DNA of 27,277 bases from an uncultured Gemmiger sp. (GTDB lineage Bacteria > Bacillota > Clostridia > Oscillospirales > Ruminococcaceae), in the NCBI GenBank assembly GCA_934502625.1, contig CAKSUQ010000027.1, forward strand, positions 1 through 27,277, read 5' to 3'. Under the pieces are notes generated by a model that was not told where the DNA came from, ran no database searches, and saw only the letters and a program-made list of their open reading frames with translations. Position 1 is the first letter of the stretch. Each line of letters starts with the position of its first letter. The position numbers and the translations under genes are program-made. Shown here piece by piece: positions 24,785 through 27,277 of the stretch.

Positions 24785-25381
24785 TTACTCTGCGACGACG
24801 ACCATCGCGTGACGGATGATCTTGTCGCCGATCTTGTAGCCCTTCTGGAAGACCTGCACGACGCTGCCGCTCTCCTGCCCTTCAGCGGCGGGAACCTGCT
24901 GGACGGCATTCATGAAGTTGGGGTCGAACGGCTTGTTCAGTGCGTCGATCTCGGTGATGTTCAGCGTCTCGAAAGCCTTGGCGGCCTTGTCGAGGGTCAT
25001 CGTAACGCCCTTCTTGTAGTTCTCGTCGCTGCAGGCGGCGTTGGCGGCCATGTCCAGCGTGTCGAGGATGCTCAAAATCTGCGTTACCGCGTGGGAAACA
25101 CCGTCGTTAAACTTCTGGTCGGCCTCGCGCTGGCTGCGCTTGCGGTAGTTCTCATACTCGGCCGCTGTGCGCAGCAGCTGGTTTTTCAGCTCATCGTTCT
25201 TCTTCTCGGCGGCTTCCAGCTTGGCCTGCAGGGCGGCGGTCTCGTGGTGGTGCTTGCCCGCGTGCTTTTCCTCGGTCTTCTCGGCCTTGGTTGCTTCGGG
25301 GGCGGCGTCCTGCGTTTCGGTCTCAGGCGTCTCGGCGGTCGTGGCCTCGGCGGCCTGCTTGGTTTCTTCTTCGTGGCTCAT
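24785..25381 (-). CDS. grpE: Nucleotide exchange factor GrpE
   Basis: The 198-residue GrpE releases ADP from DnaK. The first ~60 residues are an acidic, Ala/Glu/Thr-rich disordered segment. A long coiled coil follows (KLEAAEKKNDELKNQLLRTA, then AEYENYRKRSQREAD), then the beta-domain with FDPNFMNAVQQVP and VQVFQKGYKIGDKIIRHAMV, which is the GrpE signature. AGAAGGAGAG stands before the ATG. It lies 21 nt after hrcA. Confidence 0.96.
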   Translation of the reverse strand: MSHEEETKQAAEATTAETPETETQDAAPEATKAEKTEEKHAGKHHHETAALQAKLEAAEKKNDELKNQLLRTAAEYENYRKRSQREADQKFNDGVSHAVTQILSILDTLDMAANAACSDENYKKGVTMTLDKAAKAFETLNITEIDALNKPFDPNFMNAVQQVPAAEGQESGSVVQVFQKGYKIGDKIIRHAMVVVAE

Positions 25382-25402
25382 TGCGGGTCTCTCCTTCTGT
25401 GT

Positions 25403-26416
25403 TTATTGGCCCTGTCCGGCCATGCTCTGCCCCAGCTTAGCGGCAAAGTAGTCGAGGATCGGCAGCAGCCGCTGGTACTCCATGCGGGTCGAACCGATCA
25501 GCGCGACCGAGCCTGTCAGCCCGCCGCCCGCAAGATACCGCTTGCTGACGATGCAGGCACCCGGCATCGCCGGGTCAAGGTCGCATCCCAAGGTCGCCGT
25601 GATCCTGCTGCCTTCGGGGCGGATGAGCGCTGTCGCGGCCTCGTTGTCGGAGAAGATCTCCAACAGCGTGCCGAGATTCTGGCGGACGTCCGGCATCTTT
25701 GCCAGATACTGCGCACCCTCCAGACAAGCCTGCGGGCCTGTCGTGACGAGGGCGGCCGCCGCCATGACGACGGGGCTGAGCCGCTCGCCCGCTGCCAACA
25801 CCATGCTGGCCAGCAGCATCGGCGTCAAATCCTGCGGGGCGACGAAGGTCAGCCCCCGGTTGAGCAGCTGGGCAAGCTCTGCGGCGTCATCGCGGGTCAG
25901 GCCGGTGTCAACGCGCGCCACGCGGGTGCGCACACCGCCCGCGCTGGTGACTGCCAGCACCGCGGCGGAGTAGCGGCCGACCTGCACGACCTCGAAGTGG
26001 GCGACGCACAGGTCAGGCGCTTCCGGCGTCGTGGCAGCAGCGGCGCAGCCGGTCAGATCGGCCAGACTGCGGGTCGCGGCGGGCACGAGCTTTTCCGGCT
26101 CGGCGTCCATCCCGGCGAAGAGGTCGTCGATGTGGCGGCGATCCTCGGCGGGCAGGGCGCAGGCCGACGGCGCGTCGATCAGGTGATCGAGGTAGTACCG
26201 GTAGCCTTGGGCGCTGGGCACGCGCCCCGCACTGGTGTGGGGCTGCTCCAGCAGGCCGAGCTTTGTCAGCGCGGCCATCTCGTTGCGCAGGGTGGCGCTG
26301 GACAGCGCCATGTCAAAGTAGTTTGCCAGCAGACCCGAACCGACCGGTTCGCCCCCGTTGGCGTACAGGGCAACAATAGCTTCCAGTATACGCTGCTTGC
26401 GCGCATCCATCGCCAT
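25403..26416 (-). CDS. hrcA: Heat-inducible transcription repressor HrcA
   Basis: The 337-residue repressor binds CIRCE and needs GroEL for activity. The N-terminal winged helix is clear (RKQRILEAIVALYANGGEPV; SSATLRNEMAALTKLGLLEQ; HTSAGRVPSAQGYRYYLDHL). The GAF-like middle and C-terminal regions (about 105-335) are more divergent but include the ending GSTRMEYQRLLPILDYFA. ATG at 26416 is chosen: GGAG lies 9 nt before it but directly abuts the upstream in-frame ATG at 26425. First gene of its operon, directly downstream of its own operator, so it is autoregulated. Confidence 0.95.
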   Translation of the reverse strand: MAMDARKQRILEAIVALYANGGEPVGSGLLANYFDMALSSATLRNEMAALTKLGLLEQPHTSAGRVPSAQGYRYYLDHLIDAPSACALPAEDRRHIDDLFAGMDAEPEKLVPAATRSLADLTGCAAAATTPEAPDLCVAHFEVVQVGRYSAAVLAVTSAGGVRTRVARVDTGLTRDDAAELAQLLNRGLTFVAPQDLTPMLLASMVLAAGERLSPVVMAAAALVTTGPQACLEGAQYLAKMPDVRQNLGTLLEIFSDNEAATALIRPEGSRITATLGCDLDPAMPGACIVSKRYLAGGGLTGSVALIGSTRMEYQRLLPILDYFAAKLGQSMAGQGQ

Positions 26417-26453
26417 GCTGCTCATCTCCTTTGGTTTGCTTTTTGGGGTTTGT

Positions 26454-26480
26454 TTAGCACTCTTTATCTCTGAGTGCTAA
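26454..26480 (-). promoter_or_regulatory. CIRCE operator of the heat-shock operon
   Basis: TTAGCACTC (26454-26462), a 9-nt spacer and GAGTGCTAA (26472-26480) form a perfect consensus CIRCE. It lies across the expected transcription start just downstream of the -10 box, so bound HrcA would block initiation. Confidence 0.97.
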
Positions 26481-26484
26481 GATT

Positions 26485-26512
26485 ATTATAATCCCGATTT
26501 GCAAACTGTCAA
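26485..26512 (-). promoter_or_regulatory. Sigma-A promoter of hrcA-grpE-dnaK-dnaJ
   Basis: Minus-strand perfect TTGACA (26507-26512), a 16-nt spacer and perfect TATAAT (26485-26490). Strong promoter, expected to be held down by HrcA at the adjoining CIRCE. Confidence 0.9.
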
Positions 26513-26606
26513 GGGTTTTTCCGAATTTTTTGTAAGTTTAACAGTTTCGTCACAATCAATTTGTGCAGCTTCCTTATTATATAAGTACGGGAGCACGGGC
26601 GGCCCC

Positions 26607-26678
26607 CACGGGCGGATATGGAATCCGCCCCTACGATTTGTGTTCGACCCCCGTAGGGGCGCATTCCATATGCGCCCG
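26607..26678. repeat. Palindromic repeat halves in reversed order
   Basis: Hairpin core GGATATGGAATCC (26607-26635 with CACGGGC... and ...CCCCTACG edges), 15 bp, then hairpin core GCATTCCATATGC (26651-26678). These are the same two hairpins as at 19524-19604 but in the opposite order. They could be the adjoining halves of two units whose outer parts are lost. They fill most of the gap between the hrcA promoter and the spoVT end. Confidence 0.7.
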
Positions 26679-26713
26679 CAGGTCGTGATACGTGTTTGGG
26701 CGGGCTGTCCTTC

Positions 26714-27220
26714 TCACTCCTCCATCCACCGCGCCAGAAAATCGGCGGCGGTGGCGGCGGCGCGGACGGTCTCGGCATCGGGCACCTCGTCCCGCAGGCT
26801 GCCGGGCAGCAGGACGCCGCCCTCGATGTCGCCGTGCACCAAGATCGGCGCGGCGCACAGCACGCATTTGCTGCCTAACGGGACGCGTTCGCCGGGCTGC
26901 AGCGGCGCGCTGTACAGCTTGCGCCGTGCCAGAAGCCGGTCAAGCTCCGGGGTCAGCGGCTCGTGCAGCAGCTCGGCCTTGCCCGCCCCGGCAGCGGCCA
27001 CGACCCGTTCGCGGTCGCAGACCAGCACCGCCCGCCGCAGCCGCCGCGCCAGCACATCGGCGTAGGCAGCGGCAGGCTCACCCATCTCGGCCAGCGGCGA
27101 ATATTTTTTGAAGACCACTTCCCCGTCCGCCTCGGTGTAGATTTCCAGCGCGTCGCCGGTGCGGATGCGCTGGGTGCGGCGAATCTCCTTCGGAATAACG
27201 ACCCGCCCCAGCTCGTCCCT
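26714..27220 (-). pseudogene. spoVT: spoVT, 5'-truncated (stage V sporulation regulator)
   Basis: From 27217 the frame reads DELGRVVIPKEIRRTQRIRT then GDALEIYTEADGEVVFKKYS, the AbrB-type DNA-binding domain of SpoVT. A GAF-like domain follows to the end (SLRDEVPDAETVRAAATAAD, FLARWMEE). About 168 of the usual ~178 residues are here. The expected first ~11 residues (the MKATGIVRRI-type start) are missing: before DELG there is one foreign codon and a TAA stop (27221-27223). SpoVT controls late forespore genes in Bacillus. In-frame GTGs could start a product lacking part of the DNA-binding fold. An assembly join at this point would give the same picture. Confidence 0.75.
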
Positions 27221-27277
27221 TTATGTCAAGTAGGTGCAAAAAAATTTTACAAACTATCCGAAAAGCCTTTAATATCA
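27221..27277. mobile_element. Unknown AT-rich DNA joined to spoVT (possible insertion-element end)
   Basis: At about 27218-27221 the GC-rich spoVT sequence changes abruptly to AT-rich DNA (TTATGTCAAGTAGGTGCAAA and on to the window end). On the minus strand it carries TTGACA (27224-27229) pointing into spoVT. It looks like the end of an insertion element or a rearrangement, but no transposase or second end is visible, so its family cannot be named. Confidence 0.4.

Noticed and set aside
24572..26473. A long frame antisense to grpE and hrcA
   Set aside because: It crosses CIRCE and two clear genes, and its translation is low-complexity.

Overview
The window looks like a chromosomal segment of a GC-rich, low-oxygen gut Firmicute, most likely Oscillospirales/Ruminococcaceae (Faecalibacterium, Gemmiger or Subdoligranulum-like). 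The grounds are a perfect CIRCE in front of hrcA-grpE-dnaK-dnaJ, a Gram-positive-type DnaK, sigma-A promoters and AGGAGG ribosome sites, the Firmicute order glmU-pth-mfd, a sporulation gene (spoVT), an LPXTG-type surface protein, and dense palindromic intergenic repeats. The genus is an inference; there is no rRNA in the window.

Layout. 1-1293: 3' part of a wall-anchored surface protein with two FIVAR repeats. 1300-3310: an AT-rich stretch with a small operon (Dabb protein, EFR1-type flavodoxin/ferredoxin) and fragments of at least one decayed gene. 3314-5980 (-): pyruvate, phosphate dikinase. 6414-11853 (+): a stand-alone GlmU-like acetyltransferase, pth, an SH3-domain membrane protein and mfd. 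11963-14378 (-): two tandem AI-2E/PerM-type membrane proteins. 14612-15991 (+): an NfeD and SPFH pair. 16094-16542: an array of four palindromic repeat units. 16604-17896 (-): a secreted mosaic protein whose promoter spacer contains a run of nine G. 18197-19505 (+): a cytidylate-kinase-like protein and a DUF308 membrane protein. 19678-21081 (+): an FAD-dependent dehydrogenase. 21440-26416 (-): the hrcA-grpE-dnaK-dnaJ heat-shock operon. 26714-27220 (-): spoVT, cut at its 5' end by unrelated DNA that continues out of the window.

How it fits together. Most genes are housekeeping: central metabolism, cell-wall precursor synthesis, translation rescue, transcription-coupled repair, protein folding and membrane quality control. 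The less ordinary content is non-coding. One family of palindromic units occurs at 8326, 16094-16542, 19524, 21206 and 26607. Its hairpin modules are reused in different combinations and orientations, and in the 16.1-16.5 kb array neighbouring units alternate in orientation and share one module each. A second family of ~150-bp elements with terminal inverted repeats sits on both sides of dnaJ; one copy lies inside the heat-shock operon. The homopolymer in the promoter of the secreted protein is a candidate phase-variation switch. I did not find a clear new multi-gene system; the repeat array and the poly-G promoter are the best leads.
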